NCBI GenBank assembly: GCA_963970005.1
Contig: CAXAMN010026706.1
Location: forward strand, 403,131 to 467,130
Direction of reading: 5' to 3'
Source of the DNA: Durusdinium trenchii
Taxonomy: Eukaryota; Sar; Dinophyceae; Suessiales; Symbiodiniaceae
Length of the DNA: 64,000 nucleotides
The notes beneath the pieces are model-generated. The model saw only the letters and a program-made list of their open reading frames with translations, made no database searches and was not told where the DNA came from. A program made the translations under genes and the position numbers. This document shows, one piece after another, positions 19,105 through 30,570 of this stretch (position 1 is its first letter; the number at the start of each line of letters is the position of its first letter).

Positions 19105-20680
19105 AAGTAGACAATACTACCACTTTCTCTCAATTCCAGAACAGTCTCTGAAACCCTCAGTGATTTGTTCATTAGGGTCTAATAATGCTCCTTCTGCTCC
19201 TTTAACTCGAAAATTGGTAATACCTGACATTTTAGAATTATAACCAGTAAAATTGACATCTGCAATTTTTTCAAATGACATACCAATAATGAATTTGTTC
19301 TTTCTGTATTGACGAAACGAAAAACTTAAACTGTCATGTACTGTATAGCTCTTCTTAAATAGTTAAAAGATTTATGATAACGATTGCGCTTCAAATTCTG
19401 TGTATTTCTGGGAATTGCTTAATTGAATTTGCCAACTTAAACTACGGGTGGCATCTTGAAAACCTTTGTACCTTGTAAGTCATTTGTATCAGGATTACCA
19501 GTATCATTAATTCTTCCATAGATCATAGGATTAATTCCATCACTTATATACATAATTGTCAGGTAAGTATCGGTTCAGTTCTTCACCACTCCTTGGAGTT
19601 CTAAATAAGGTAATGAATGCTCCAGTCAGTTTAGAAGATGATTTTACAATATTCATATTAATTTCACCACCACCAGCATTGAATGTTTGGGTGATTGTGT
19701 GATAACAATTTGTAATGTTTCTTATCTTTGCCATTCCGCCCCCTTCTATGTCCTGCCATTCTAACACTCAATGGCTGACAAGTAGCACCAATATAGACAT
19801 GTCATTTTGTCATTTAGTATTCTGTAAAATTTTGCCTTGGAGTAATCCACCATAACATTACATATTTTAACTAAGTTTAAATGTTTTTTTTTTTTTAAAT
19901 GAGTGATTGGGGTTAAATCCATTGCTTATATTGGTGCCGGGATTGATGTTCCAAAGGCCGTTCCCTTCAAAATTGATATAGCTGTGGCTCATTAAAGGGT
20001 TAGGTTCTTTCAAATCAGAAGTTACAGCGTAACCATCCAACATTGAAACAATATCGGATGGATTGCGGTAGTCAAGTCTTTTGGGACTTTTGTTCCTTTC
20101 CTTTTTGTTTTTATTGTAGGGGTAGCATAGGTTGTTGTAGCAAATGTATTAGGTTGTTCTTGATTGATCTTATTACAGCACTTGCAAGGTTATGCCCAAC
20201 CAAACGGGTTATTTCTGGTGACTTTTCCAATTCTTCTATAACATGTTTGTATTTCTCACTGTGATGAACATTTCTAGTAGGTACTAATAACAGATCATCC
20301 ATAATATCCCTTGTTAAAGATCCATCACAACCACCTGTGCCACTTATGTATAAAGTCTTACTTGTTTAGTAAAAAGCACTTGGTGATGAATAGGCATTCC
20401 ATAAGCCCCTGCGGTCTTCTATCTTCTCCTTGTTTGCTATATTTTTCTCTTCAGCATCTAGTGTTCTATGTTGTTTAAAGTGATCATTTAAGTTTCTTGT
20501 AAAGTCATTCATTCTATCATTCCAATTTTGGTTCTTTTTTTCATAATCACTGTAGGTTTCTTGACCGATCTTACTGAATAACATCTGGGCGCTTCCAGGC
20601 AGATCCTTGCAGGCAATGTCAGACACATCAATCATTCTCAAGAAAACGCATGAAAAAGGTTGAAAAATGCTCATTTTCAT
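19105..20680 (-). pseudogene. Decayed capsid-like gene (polinton-like virus/virophage MCP candidate)
   Basis: Reading 20680 down to 19105, one protein is spread over several frames. Stretches include DVSDIACKDLPGSAQMLFSK, an in-frame TAA at 20366-20368, LYISGTGGCDGSLTRDIMDD, then after a frameshift near 20125 SHSYINFEGNGLWNINPGTN, later MNIVKSSSKLTGAFITLF, NPMIYGRINDTGNP, and FIIGMSFEKIADVNFTGYNS followed by FRVKGAEG. The end is LELRESGSIVYF. A penultimate tract like FTGxNxKxG...L..K.K and an end like LELRDSGxxVF are what I associate with the C terminus of double-jelly-roll major capsid proteins of polinton-like viruses and virophages. Length (about 500 codons) also fits. At least one stop and four frame changes show it is dead. 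Confidence 0.45.
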
Positions 20681-20682
20681 CG

Positions 20683-20713
20683 AAAAACGCGCCGCTCACA
20701 GCGCTCCCCTCTC
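20683..20713 (-). repeat. Right terminal inverted repeat
   Basis: aaaaacgcgccgctcacagc begins the inner side. It is complementary to the left arm at 18728-18757. Confidence 0.7.
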
Positions 20714-20722
20714 ATTTCTACC
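20714..20722 (+). repeat. Right 9-base target site duplication (ATTTCTACC)
   Basis: This is the same nine bases as 18719-18727, directly outside the right inverted repeat. Confidence 0.6.
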
Positions 20723-20908
20723 TCATAAGATGTGGAGTGAAGTCATCTGTCAAGCCAATAGTACATAGATCATCATATAGATCCATATACTTCTTGAATA
20801 TTCATATAAAACTATTTGCATCATTTATATATTGCATCAATTGATATAGATCATGATAAACCTGTCATGGATCCATATACTTCTTGACCTCCCCGCTACG
20901 ACCTCCAG

Positions 20909-20953
20909 GTCCGTGAGTTCTTCGGCTTGGCCTTGGGCAACGACGTGGTGGAG
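20909..20953 (+). CDS. Channel exon E4: VREFFGLALGNDVV
   Basis: The acceptor acctccag ends at 20908. The exon continues the E3 peptide as SEDK-VREFFGLALGNDVV, the pattern of the family at this point. It is GC-rich in an AT-rich setting. The donor could be GT at 20948 or a GA site at 20951 or 20954; joining to the next exon (EVHLLKKTKK) keeps phase in each case. Confidence 0.65.
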
Positions 20954-21372
20954 GACGACTCCGGGGCTCCCGACGGGATCAAAGCACGGTATCCACTCGA
21001 TGTGGGTATACCGTAGAATCTCACAAGCATCCAGGACTTGAAGGCTTGTAATAAAGTTCTACGGAAAAAGGTTGGAAAAAAACACCTTTCAAGCTGTTAA
21101 TGAAAGCATGCGAAGATTGTTTCTGATTCTGTTTGAGTGATTCAGTGTGCTAAAACGGAATCGAATGGAAGCTCATCGAGCAGCCCTGACAGGTGCAAGT
21201 CGCTTTTTTCCTGATATTGATTGGGCAGAGTGGGTACCACGATGTATCAGCGTCCCGAATAGATTTCTGCTATCCGATGGTATTTGGTATCCCATGGGTA
21301 TCCGGGCAGATGACTACACCTGGAGAATGTGCCATATGTTCCCATCCTCAACCCGCTTCTAACAAGCTGCAG

Positions 21373-21425
21373 GAAGTGCATTTGTTGAAGAAGACCAAAA
21401 AGCTTCAACAATTGGTCGCCTACAG
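21373..21425 (+). CDS. Channel exon E5: EVHLLKKTKKLQQLVAYR
   Basis: The acceptor aagctgcag ends at 21372. The peptide fits the family consensus after the VREFF segment (a beta strand, then K-K-T-x-K-L-x-x-L-V). The donor is probably gc at 21426. Confidence 0.5.
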
Positions 21426-22680
21426 GCTCCACCACCGCATTGCCCGGACGAGTATAGAGTGGGGTTTGGTGGTGCCGGGCGGTCTCACGCATTTCTTGAA
21501 GATGTCTATAAACCATGTGTCTCCAGATGTCTAGAGAAGGTCTATAGAAGGTGGAGGCGGTTACTTCTAGAAGATGTCACTTCTGGGGAAGGTCTCCAGA
21601 TGTCTCCAGAGTTCAGGTTGGAACTGAATCCATGTTTGTTGGCAAGGCTTCACTTGGCATTCCGTTCGGGAACCTGATACGCCTGATAAGCCGTTGTTGG
21701 GCAAACTAACAAGGAGGGAAGAGCTAACCCCTAGTTCTTGTTGGGTAAGTTGGCAAGATGTTGAATCAGGGTGCTCATAGGCTAATGATAAGGATATCTT
21801 CAGTCTTTGCCATTGGAAGTTGCTTGTTGTGGTGAGAAAAGGTGTGATTGATCACCACACGTTTGCCTCGACCATGAATGTCACTCGGAGCAACCCATGG
21901 GCTTCCAGTTCTGCAGAGTGTCCGACGATCGGAATGGTGCCGGAACCATTGGGCAGTTTGCTTCTGGGTTTGGTCCATTTTGGCCGTGTTTTCAAGTGCG
22001 ACAGACACATTCCCCCCAATGAGAACTACACAAAAGAGAAAACTAAACCAACATGGAAACACTTCTGTTTGAAGTATGTGTCCCCCACACAAATATCACA
22101 AATCCTGCGCATGTCCGGTCCAGGGACCACTCCATTGACTGCAAGAAGCAAGCGGAATTTCAATTTGAGAAGGACCGGAGGGCCGATCGCAGCCGTGGGT
22201 GGGAACGGTGGGAAGGGCCGATCGCAGTTCTGCACAATCGAAACCCGAAACGGCGAAGACGAACAAAAAAGGGGGAGAAGATGGAAGAAGAAAACGAAAG
22301 GTCTTTTTTTTGGTAGGAAGTTGTAATGGCCTGTGGTCAAGTTTTGCTTTTCTCTTGATGAACTTTCATGTCGAGTTTCTTCAAAAAAGGTAACTTTTGA
22401 AGAATGTTTAAATGACTTAGTCGGCCTCGAACTGGCGCTCCGAGGGTATGGCATGGTCCCTTGTTGACATTTTAGGAGAGGCCCATGTGCATGGAGTGTG
22501 TAATGAAGTCAGCAGCCAAAATCATGAACATGGCCAGGCCATGCCAGGCCCATCATTTATGTTGATCTTGGTGGCGTGACTGGGGCTGTTACTACATGTT
22601 ACTACTATCATCCTCAATTCGGCAATACATGCCACCAACCTCATTGATTCCAGGGGTCACTGACTGGCAGCTGTCGGATG

Positions 22681-22735
22681 CCAAATTGTCCACCACTTGC
22701 TTGCCCAGACCGAGAAGCGTCCGGAACACTACAAG
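22681..22735 (+). CDS. Possible channel exon E6: TEKRPEHYK
   Basis: One frame gives HHLLAQTEKRPEHYK up to a good GT donor (gtgaac) at 22736. K-R-P-x-H is common in this loop of CSC1-like proteins. The acceptor could be ttgcccag (exon from 22709) or further upstream. Confidence 0.3.
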
Positions 22736-23261
22736 GTGAACGTTGGCCAGGCGCTTCGGTTGAATCAGATTTCTTCAGTGTTAGTTGCTTTTCTGCAGGT
22801 CAGACCAAGGGTGAGGACCACCGAATTTGTTTGAGCTGTGAGTAATTTTCAAGTGTATCATATTAAGTATATTAAGTCTGTGTATGATTCTGAGAGCAAA
22901 GCGAATTGTGTTAGTAGTTGAATACATCATTCACCCAGGACCTGGGGTCAGCCGCAGATCTCTCAAAGCTCAGTGTTGGAGTTCACATCTACGGAGATGT
23001 AGCAGCTACCGTTCCCCTGAAGTGCCGGCGCAGAGGAACAGAGCTGACAGTGTGCAGATTCCCTCAGATTCCTAGCTGTGGCTTGCTATGAAGTCATACT
23101 TGGGCTGAGGATCACTCTTCGAAAATAGAGGTGACCTCTGAAAATCATGGATCACGAATGTTCAGAGAAAATCATTGTCAAAGCGTCAAACCATCCTTGA
23201 TCGTGTTTAGATTCTGGTTCGTTTTCAGGTCAGAGGTCAGGGCAGCTTCGGTTCGCTTCAG

Positions 23262-23303
23262 GTGCCGGAGAAGGTGGACAGCATCGAGTTCTACACAGAT
23301 GAA
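23262..23303 (+). CDS. Channel exon E8: VPEKVDSIEFYTDE
   Basis: The acceptor cgcttcag ends at 23261. The exon is 14 codons with a GT donor (gtcact) at 23304. K-V-D-(S/A)-I-x-(F/Y)-Y is a hallmark of the cytosolic helix in CSC1/OSCA proteins. It splices in phase to VKKTEEAIADEY in the next exon. Confidence 0.6.
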
Positions 23304-23344
23304 GTCACTTGTTCCGCCATCCGCCTTGACTCGTAGGACATCCA

Positions 23345-23375
23345 ATCCTCTACATATATATATATATACTCCTCC
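23345..23375. repeat. AT dinucleotide microsatellite
   Basis: A short run of ta/at repeats (tacatatatatatatatac) lies just downstream of the exon at 23262. Confidence 0.6.
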
Positions 23376-23917
23376 TGAAGAGGCAGGCACCCACCGGCCT
23401 GGGCCACCCACCGCTGCTTGGGCCCCTTGCCAGCCTGCAAAAGCCCGGCCCGTTTTGCCAGCCTGGGACTTATTGGATGGTTGGAATGGTCCATGGTTCT
23501 TTTGAGGCAAGTTGTGGAGAAAAGCAACCAGATGTTGAGCATGACGTAACATACATGTTAAACTAGTAGCAATATCAATGGCCAAAAGCTCATACTAGAG
23601 TTACTAGAGACTCGTCTATTGGAGGTCCACCTGGCTTGGGATTTTTTGTTTGAGGACGGACACCGACCTGCTTGGGTATGTTTTAAAGGTGTCATACCCT
23701 AATTTGACAGGACTTCAATACTGCTCAGTGGCATTTGAGCGCGACAAGACAATCTGAACACATTTTGCTGGAAATCCACTGAAACCATTTGCTGGGATGC
23801 CAGCTGCATGGGAGGTTCTTCTCTCAGATATTGTCATGCATCATTAGTTGTTGCCGGGCAGATTGGTATAAAGAGATTTAGATCGGTCCTGATGTATCAT
23901 GTGCAGCTGCTGTACTA

Positions 23918-24035
23918 CAGTGGTTTCAGAGTAGATGGATGTAGATGGGATAAACCATCACAAAACCCAAGATGTCTTTGGTATGGAGGTTCTTATACAC
24001 CACCTAACTTGGTGTAACTTGTGCCATCTACTCTC
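23918..24035. mobile_element. MITE-like foldback, copy 1
   Basis: It opens cagtggtttcagagtagatg and closes with the near complement tgtgccatctactct, with an interior containing aaacccaagatgtctttgg and caccacctaacttgg. Similar sequences occur at 31745-31829 and, inverted internally, at 41602-41713. It lies 38 bases before the exon at 24074. Confidence 0.65.
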
Positions 24036-24073
24036 CCACGCAATGCACGACGTAATGTCTACGCGTCGCCTAG

Positions 24074-24136
24074 GTGAAGAAGACGGAGGAGGCCATCGCG
24101 GACGAATATCATCGCATTCAAGAGGAGTCCAAGAAG
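24074..24136 (+). CDS. Channel exon E9: VKKTEEAIADEYHRIQEESK
   Basis: This exon is 21 codons exactly, between the acceptor cgcctag and the donor gttagg. It continues FYTDE from the previous exon with an amphipathic helix, as in the cytosolic domain of the family. High GC content contrasts with the flanking introns. Confidence 0.7.
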
Positions 24137-25224
24137 GTTAGGACCTCAGGATTCATGCCCAGGCGAACCCCTACTATATGGGGTTGAAAAAGGGGGAGAA
24201 CATTTGAATGACATTTTGTTATATCGGTTTGGGCAATCGTTCACATTGTTGGGAGTGTGTGTTCTAGGTCATGTTTGAGTCACTTTTAAACGTGAGTGTT
24301 CCTGCGCAGCCAGAGAAAAGGGTGGTCTCAGCCTGGCTTTTTGACAACTGGGGGGCTTGCAGAATTTCATGCAAATGCTGGTATATGATATACTGTTAGA
24401 GGATGTTAGAGGAAAGTAGGTGAATACAGGTGAAGGTGTGTTGATACTTGACTTGACGTCGTGGCTTGTCTTGGCAGTCGCAGCCTAGTTGAATCGGAAT
24501 CACATCAAACAGAAACAGGAATGGATGAGAGTTGACCACCTGATGTCCGACTCGGCAACCTAAGATCTGTGATGTTCATAGAGTCTCTAAACGAAAATAG
24601 GGTTGGCCATTGCCTTAGCCTGATCAAAACCAGCAGGCTATTTGGACGTATTTGGTCTGCGTGTGTTTGTGTGTGTGTGTGTCAACTCCTGTTTGCAAGG
24701 AACTCGACCACACTAAGGATTCATCTCGGGTAATGCACATAATTCGATGATCATACACAAAAACAATGTACAGCAGCAGGGGGCCCATGGGCACTTGGAT
24801 GGCATGGGCCAACGAAGACCCATCCAAGCTGTCGTGAAAACGTACCTGCAACGCATTTTTAAGCCTTGCCAGTTTTGTGGTGTTATCAAGCTGGCACCCT
24901 ACTCTTTGGTAAAGGGCTACTGAGCGATGTTAAACAATTCTGGTTTCCGGACTCCTTCGCCTTTCCGTTCCCTCAGCCAAGGGCTAATTGAGTGTAAAGG
25001 TCTACTTGCAGTAAACTGGGACTTCGTTAACTGATATTGCTCTTGCGAGCCTTTATCTAACTGTGTGTGTGTGCTCAATTTTGCTTAGGTGTTCTGTTTC
25101 TCATCCATCCCCAACATGAAAACATCCTCTCCCCTCCAAAAACACCGCCGTTCAAGCCGTTCCTAACCCGGATTGGGCCGCCGCCTCCTGCGCTCGGACG
25201 GTTCCCGGTTCCCGGCTTTGACAG

Positions 25225-25299
25225 GTGGGTGGGGTGAACTGCCGCAACGGCTTCGTCACCTTCAAGGACCGGAAGTCCGTGGAGTTGGCCAAGGACCGA
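25225..25299 (+). CDS. Channel exon E10: RRM-like strand GFVTFKDRKSVELAK
   Basis: The acceptor tttgacag ends at 25224. Twenty-five codons include NCRNGFVTFKDRKSVELAKD, the ribonucleoprotein-like fold strand that CSC1/TMEM63 proteins carry before their main membrane block. It ends at a GC donor (gcaggg) at 25300. Reading on past the donor meets a stop at 25369. Confidence 0.7.
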
Positions 25300-26369
25300 G
25301 CAGGGATGGCTGTACCCGGCAGAACAAGAGGGAGGGACCGGAGGACCGCGGAACGCGTCGGAACGCGTTGAAAGCGTTGTTTGTATGTGTTTCGTTTTTC
25401 CGGATCGGAGAGTGCTTAATTAAAGTATCCAAAGACAGATTAGTAGAGTTAGAGTATTTTAGAGTCATTACTTATATATATATATATTTATTAAACAATA
25501 TCTATTATATAACACAAATCATCATATAGAATCCATTAGTGTACCCCAAAACACTGAGTATATCTAGTCTCACGCAGCCAGAGTCAATCATGGCTACGAG
25601 ATGAGTGGCTCGTCAGAGCGGCTCAACTCAGCAGAACACAGACAGAGTATATTTTAAACATCTAGTAGACTGTATACTAACAATGATGCACATTGTGTAA
25701 AACACAGAAGAAAGAATCAAGAAGAAGATTAGTGTTCGCTTTTCACTAAGATTAGCACAAGCCCGAACGACCTGGCTGCCATAGAGAGGGAAAGGGACTC
25801 TCTCCATTTGGAGGCGCTTTGCAATAAATAGCAATGACGTCCTGCCACACGAACGTATTTCCTGCCCGCTCTTCCTCGCTAGCGTTGGCCAATCTTAGAG
25901 ATTCGGAGCAGAGGAGCTAAGGCGGAGTAGCTCAGCGCAAGAGGTGGTTGGAAGGGCTGCGTTTGTTGGTTCAACAAAACTCTATGTCTCCTAGCTTGTG
26001 TGTGCGGTTTTGCCATGTTTTGGCTGCTTCTTGTGCGTCTCACATGCACTCTTAGAGTTCTTGATGATGTCGCTTGTAACTACGTCGTGTTTAATTTGTC
26101 GATTTCCGTGCATAGTTTGTTCAGTTTCCTCCTTCGTGTCAGACCAAAGGGATGCTGGCGGGGTGATGTTGTTTTCCAGCAGCTGGTGATGTTGTTTTAC
26201 ATGTTCGCATGGCACAGAGACCGTGGATGTGGCATCTGGAAACTCTGTGAGATGGTGGAAGGCATGTCATCTATCAACAGCAAGTGGGTGGTGTGTCCTT
26301 CAGGTTGATGAAGCTGTCTGCAAGGGCTTGGGATGGTTGGGTTGAAGTGTCGATCTTGCCCTGGAATCC

Positions 26370-26576
26370 CAGATCTTCCGCGAAGCGTTTTTGGAACATG
26401 TGTTTTGTCCATCGCCGGCTTCGTGCCACTCATGTGGGGGTCCAGAGGAGCTGGACTATCACTCAGATGCCTACACTTGGGCCCGAAAGCCCGGACGACA
26501 CCGGTGTACCCGTGGGGAACGGGACACGAGAAACGCCAAGAAAGAACGACGGAGTCGGGGGCAGCGGGGTAGTTGG
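26370..26576 (+). CDS. Uncertain open segment between channel exons
   Basis: One frame is open with CPSPASCHSCGGPEELDYHS and a basic end (RDTRNAKKERRSRG). It does not correspond to a known part of the channel and lies in the intron between E10 and E11. It could be an alternative exon or chance. Confidence 0.2.
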
Positions 26577-26970
26577 TGGTATCTGTTCGGTTTCTGAGGT
26601 ATTCGCTGGTTTGCTACATCGTGGGACCCCAGAAATTCTTGCAACGCAAGGTTACAGTCACCCTCAGCATTGGCCAAAGAAGTTTGGCTGTGTCGATGTA
26701 ATGCTGCACTTTAGAGTGCACCGAAAAACTGGTGTCTGAGTTTGTTGTTCCATGTTGTTCCCCGAATGAACGAATGCAGGCCTTCATCTTTCATTTGAAG
26801 AGAATATGCAGGTGGGTCTTGTCTTGTTAAGTCACCATCGACTGACGCTGAGCAGTTTCATGCAGTTTCTACCAAATGCCAAATACATCCAACTGCCGAA
26901 GTGATTCGGCAGTGTTTCTTTTCAACAACTTCAACTTCGCGGGCGCGAGTCGCCCGTCGCACAGCTCCAG

Positions 26971-27007
26971 GTCCTGACTGAGCCTCCAGACCTGGAGATG
27001 GTCCGCT
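26971..27007 (+). CDS. Channel exon E11: VLTEPPDLEMVR
   Basis: The acceptor cagctccag ends at 26970. The peptide fits the family motif (A/E)P.P.D(V/M).W just before the first helix of the core. A GC donor (gctggg) at 27008 leaves one base T, completed by GT of the next exon to Cys, then Trp. Confidence 0.55.
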
Positions 27008-27553
27008 GCTGGGCAGAAAACGGGCCCTGACCGACTCGGTGCTGTCCCACGTGTCCCTTTACGAATGGTTCTTGTCGTGGAAAAAACGCGCATTAATTGC
27101 AGAGAAGCAAACGCATTCGGCCACAAAGGTGTTTATTGTTGTCAAACTAGATGGCGCAAAACAGCTGTGCGACTCAATCTGGGCTTTCATGTAAAGGTTT
27201 GTGCATGTGTGTACATGCGTATGTAATATTGTGCGCACCTAATTACCGCAGATCTCCACATACGCTCTAGTTTCAGCAAGACCATTAATTGAAATGGGCT
27301 AGACTCAAAGACTCACTACTTTTTCTGAAGACAGGAGGTGTCAATTCAGAAGACAGGAGGATCCAACCAAGAACCAACCAAGGATCCAACCCAAGAACCA
27401 TAGACAGGATGTGATGTACCATGCGTCCAAGAACCATATATGTTTGTGTGTTGTACCAAACATGTGGTCCAGGCGATTTGTGCTTCCAAACGGTGTTTCA
27501 CCAATTTGCTTCTCCTACGTTGGGCCGTGCATGACTCTCATCCAGAGACCAAG

Positions 27554-27629
27554 GTTGGGATGAGCTCCGTGTATCAGATGATGTGACAGAGACGGCCCAA
27601 GAGCTGGTGGGCTACGCTTGTGTGTTTGG
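27554..27629 (+). CDS. Channel exon E12: WDELRVSDDVTETAQELVGY
   Basis: The acceptor agaccaag ends at 27553. The first two bases complete the split codon from E11, giving MVRCWDELRVSDD. It then leads into the start of a membrane helix (GYACVFG). The GT donor at 27630 is inferred. Confidence 0.6.
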
Positions 27630-28656
27630 GTTGCTGCCTGGCTGAAGACCCAACCATTTCACCTCGTATCCACCGTGATCTACAGTTTTTGAGGGCCCTA
27701 GGGGGGGGGGCTGCAAACAATATCGGATAGGGAAACTCTTTGGGGTAAGCTGGAACCATCCAAATCGACCCTTCTGAACAGCCACGAACGTTCCGAACGT
27801 GAAGACTACCAGCCAGCTTCTTGGAGGGTCCCCAAGACCATCGCTCGCCCAGACGGCCCATTCGGCCGTCAAAACCCAAAACATCGGACAAGGGCCGATC
27901 GCATGGACCCATGGAGCCGTGAGGTATGCTGGCTTCGTGCCGATTTGTTTGTGGATCACCAACTTAGTGCCTTGAGCCAAAGCTAAGCACTGGGCAGCTC
28001 AGTCACCGATCACTGGGCAGCTCCGGAGCAGCTCCGGAGCAGCTGTGGAAGGTGACCGGAGAGAGCGGGTCCTGCGGGTCCTGCGGCTTCGGAGTTCTCA
28101 CTCCGGCAGCGGTGAAGATTGGGACGCCCTACCCAGGAAAAGTGGATGACCTTTTAAACTTAAACCGCTGGGAATTGGTTTGCGGACTAAAAAAGAACAG
28201 GTGGTAAAGGTTAATCTTTAGTTTCCAGGAAAATTGAGGGAGTCAGGTGACACTGCACACATCAACCTACGCAAGCTGCCTGGTGGCTTGAGAGTATATC
28301 TTTTGGCAGCCCAAGGTCAACCAGCGCTCTTTCGGTGGGGTACAAAGTTCAGTATGTACTAATTATATATGTTGCAGAGGGAAGCAGCGTGCTGACGTTG
28401 GAGCCTGTTTGGCCGTTGGATCCCTGGAAGGAGAGATCGAAATCAGGCACGCAGTCCTTGCGTGAAGCTGCAGCAATTGTAGTAGTTCTGAGATGTTCTA
28501 AGTGAGTTGAAGATACAACATGTATTAGAGGGACCCCCGGACACCCCGAAGAATTCTCCAACACAAAGAAGAGTCAGGCTTGCCAGTTGTGATGTACTGT
28601 CCTCATACCGCCAGTCATCATCCAAGGCCAACAGCATCCACATGGGATTTCTGCAG

Positions 28657-28719
28657 CCTATGTGGGCATCCTTGGCACCGACCATGGGGCTGACCCTCTT
28701 CCTCTCCTTTTTACCCACT
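28657..28719 (+). CDS. Channel exon E13: membrane helix PMWASLAPTMGLTLFLSFLP
   Basis: The acceptor tttctgcag ends at 28656. Twenty-one codons match the family segment (W-A-S-L-A-P-T-x-G-L-T). A GC donor (gcccct) follows at 28720. The exon may start earlier at 28617, where the frame is also open. Confidence 0.65.
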
Positions 28720-30111
28720 GCCCCTAAGCTGGCACATGAGCAGCCGGGCGGGACCTACACAGAAATCGGTTGTGTATGAGCAAGTCTGTTTGAACGCATG
28801 TCTGTTTGAGCTGACCATGTAGGTCCAACGATCGGCTTCTTGTTGAGCAGGTGCAATTGGACCAGCTGACCTGCTTGTCCAGTTGGACCATTAACGGCTT
28901 CGAAGCCGGCTTCTTGTTGAGCAGGTCCAATTCTTGTTTCCGATCGTTTTCGCGGATTCGAAAAAAATCGCAATGCGAGCCTCCCGGCCAGATAAGATCT
29001 GGTGATATGGTAAACATGGAGAGACCCGTCTTTTTGGCAAACCTTTCTGCAAACAACGACTAGTTGGAAATGTTTGCAAGCAAAAGTCTTTGCAAGATTG
29101 CTGACTTGACGAGCAGCTACCCCTTTGAAGAAGCTGTAAATGTGGCTCCCTGCATTCTGGTGACTCTGCTGCGAGGCTGCTAAGGTTGCCTGCCAGATGC
29201 CTTCTTGTCTAGAACCAATCTAGCTGAGTCACCGGAACTGGCAGCACAGTGGGTAAACTCAGTTCACCCAAGTCAGTTGGTGAATAATAACCGAATTCTA
29301 AGGTCCTAGAAGCTTCTTGTTACTATAGTAAGAATGCGTCTAATTCATTCTAATTCTAATTAAATTCTTTCTGGTTTCTTATAATAGCATCCTTGCTCCT
29401 AGTAGTAAGGCCAGGAGCCCCTAGTAGCGATGCCCTTTGCTCCTAGTAGCTATCATCAGGATGTTTACCCCAAGTTGTAGCCTGAAAATTCGAGACCATG
29501 GATTCCTATGGTTTGCCCGGTTTCATGCATCAGGTTTTGGTTTGGAACCCCATGCCATTTAGAGTTTTTGAGCAACGTTGAACCATTGGGCAATTTTGAT
29601 GCCCAAAACCTAGCGAGGCTAGAAATTGCTATATTATGTGGCATCATGACTCATTTGTTTCCAATCCAAACCTAGCTGAGCATTCTCTGAGACAACGAGG
29701 TCCTCCTGCTGGTCATTGACAACTGCTACAAGCTTCGGAGTTCCTCAAGGCTTCACAAAGAGACCCACCATGCTCTGGTTAGGCAATGCATTTCTTTTCC
29801 ACTGCAGGGTTTAGAGTTTGGTTGGGGTTTGTGGTATCGGATTTGCCAATGCGAAACTACTTGGAAAACCAGGAATTAAGTCTTTGTTTAAAAGAATCCT
29901 CAACCTCCTTTGCCTCTCCTGAAGCCACAAAGCCTCAGATCTGTGTGATCTTTGCGTCCACACTCTGCTGAAAAACTGGGACTTGTGTAGCGGACCATTC
30001 TCAACAGCTGGGGGACAGGGACTCAGAGAGAGGCTTCAGACGTTGTTTTTGCCCGATCCCCACGAAGACACCACGGGGCGCCGTTGACACAACCGGCTCC
30101 GTTGACCGCAG

Positions 30112-30151
30112 GGCTCAGGAGATGCTGCTCCGCTGGTACTTTTGGTTCCAG
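30112..30151 (+). CDS. Channel exon E14: AQEMLLRWYFWFQ
   Basis: The acceptor gaccgcag ends at 30111. The peptide (Q-x-x-L-x-x-W-Y-F-W-F-Q) is typical of the family between two helices. The GC donor (gcccgg) at 30152 leads in phase to VIFVLLVTAV of the next exon. Confidence 0.65.
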
Positions 30152-30501
30152 GCCCGGTGGGGCCGGTGGGGTGACTGGTGTGACTCAGGTGACTGGTGTG
30201 ACTGTGACTTCACCACACATCCTTAACTTGGCTCAAAGACATGGGTTTATGACACCTTTGGCCCCTACCGGCTGCCTCGTCGCTCAAGGTGGCCATGCTC
30301 TAGACGTCAGTCCGGCAGTTTGCGGCATTCCCATGTGGAGTCGAAAACGGCAAAATGTACACCAAAAACCATCCACAACCCATATACCAGACCATCTGTG
30401 CGGAGTCCATTGCGGAGCGACGCAAGCGACGCGAGCGACCGAGTGGGGACCTCCATCGGGGGAGAGTTGGGACCTGCACTCCGCCACCTCCGCCGTCGCA
30501 G

Positions 30502-30570
30502 GTGATTTTCGTCTTGCTGGTCACAGCAGTGGGGAACGACTTCTGGGACTTTGTCAAGGAGACCATGAAG
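30502..30570 (+). CDS. Channel exon E15: membrane helix VIFVLLVTAVGNDFWDFVKE
   Basis: The acceptor gccgtcgcag ends at 30501. The helix and the trailing FWDFVKETM fit the family directly after WYFWFQ. The donor is unclear; a GA site near 30570 is possible, and the frame ends at TGA 30577-30579. The frame is also open upstream of the acceptor (to about 30310), probably by chance. Confidence 0.68.

Larger units (their letters stand above)
18728..20713 (-). mobile_element. TIR-bounded AT-rich element with a viral capsid-like relic
   Basis: Terminal inverted repeats (18728-18757 and 20683-20713) share GGAGCGCT-TGAGCGGCGCGTTTTT with one mismatch in 25 bases. They are flanked by a 9-base direct repeat, ATTTCTACC. 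The interior is far more AT-rich than the surroundings and carries decayed minus-strand coding sequence (19105-20680), plus a long A/T hairpin next to the left end. The element lies wholly inside the channel intron 18116-20908. Terminal repeats plus a capsid gene suggest a relic of a polinton-like virus or virophage. The 9-base duplication, however, is more like Mutator-type transposition than the 5-6 bases usual for polintons. It may be a non-autonomous composite. Confidence 0.6.

Noticed and set aside
20303-20365. GTGGCDGS in the viral relic as a Walker A ATP-binding loop
   Set aside because: The Lys required after the glycines is absent and the segment is in frame with the capsid-like protein, so an ATPase is not supported.
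27968-27985. A minus-strand match to the end of the dinoflagellate spliced leader (TTTGGCTCAAG)
   Set aside because: Only 11 bases match and the 5' half (CCGTAGCCA) is absent; expected by chance in 64 kb of related composition.
28833-28932. Direct repeat cggcttcttgttgagcaggt
   Set aside because: A single local duplication without gene or element context; recorded here only.
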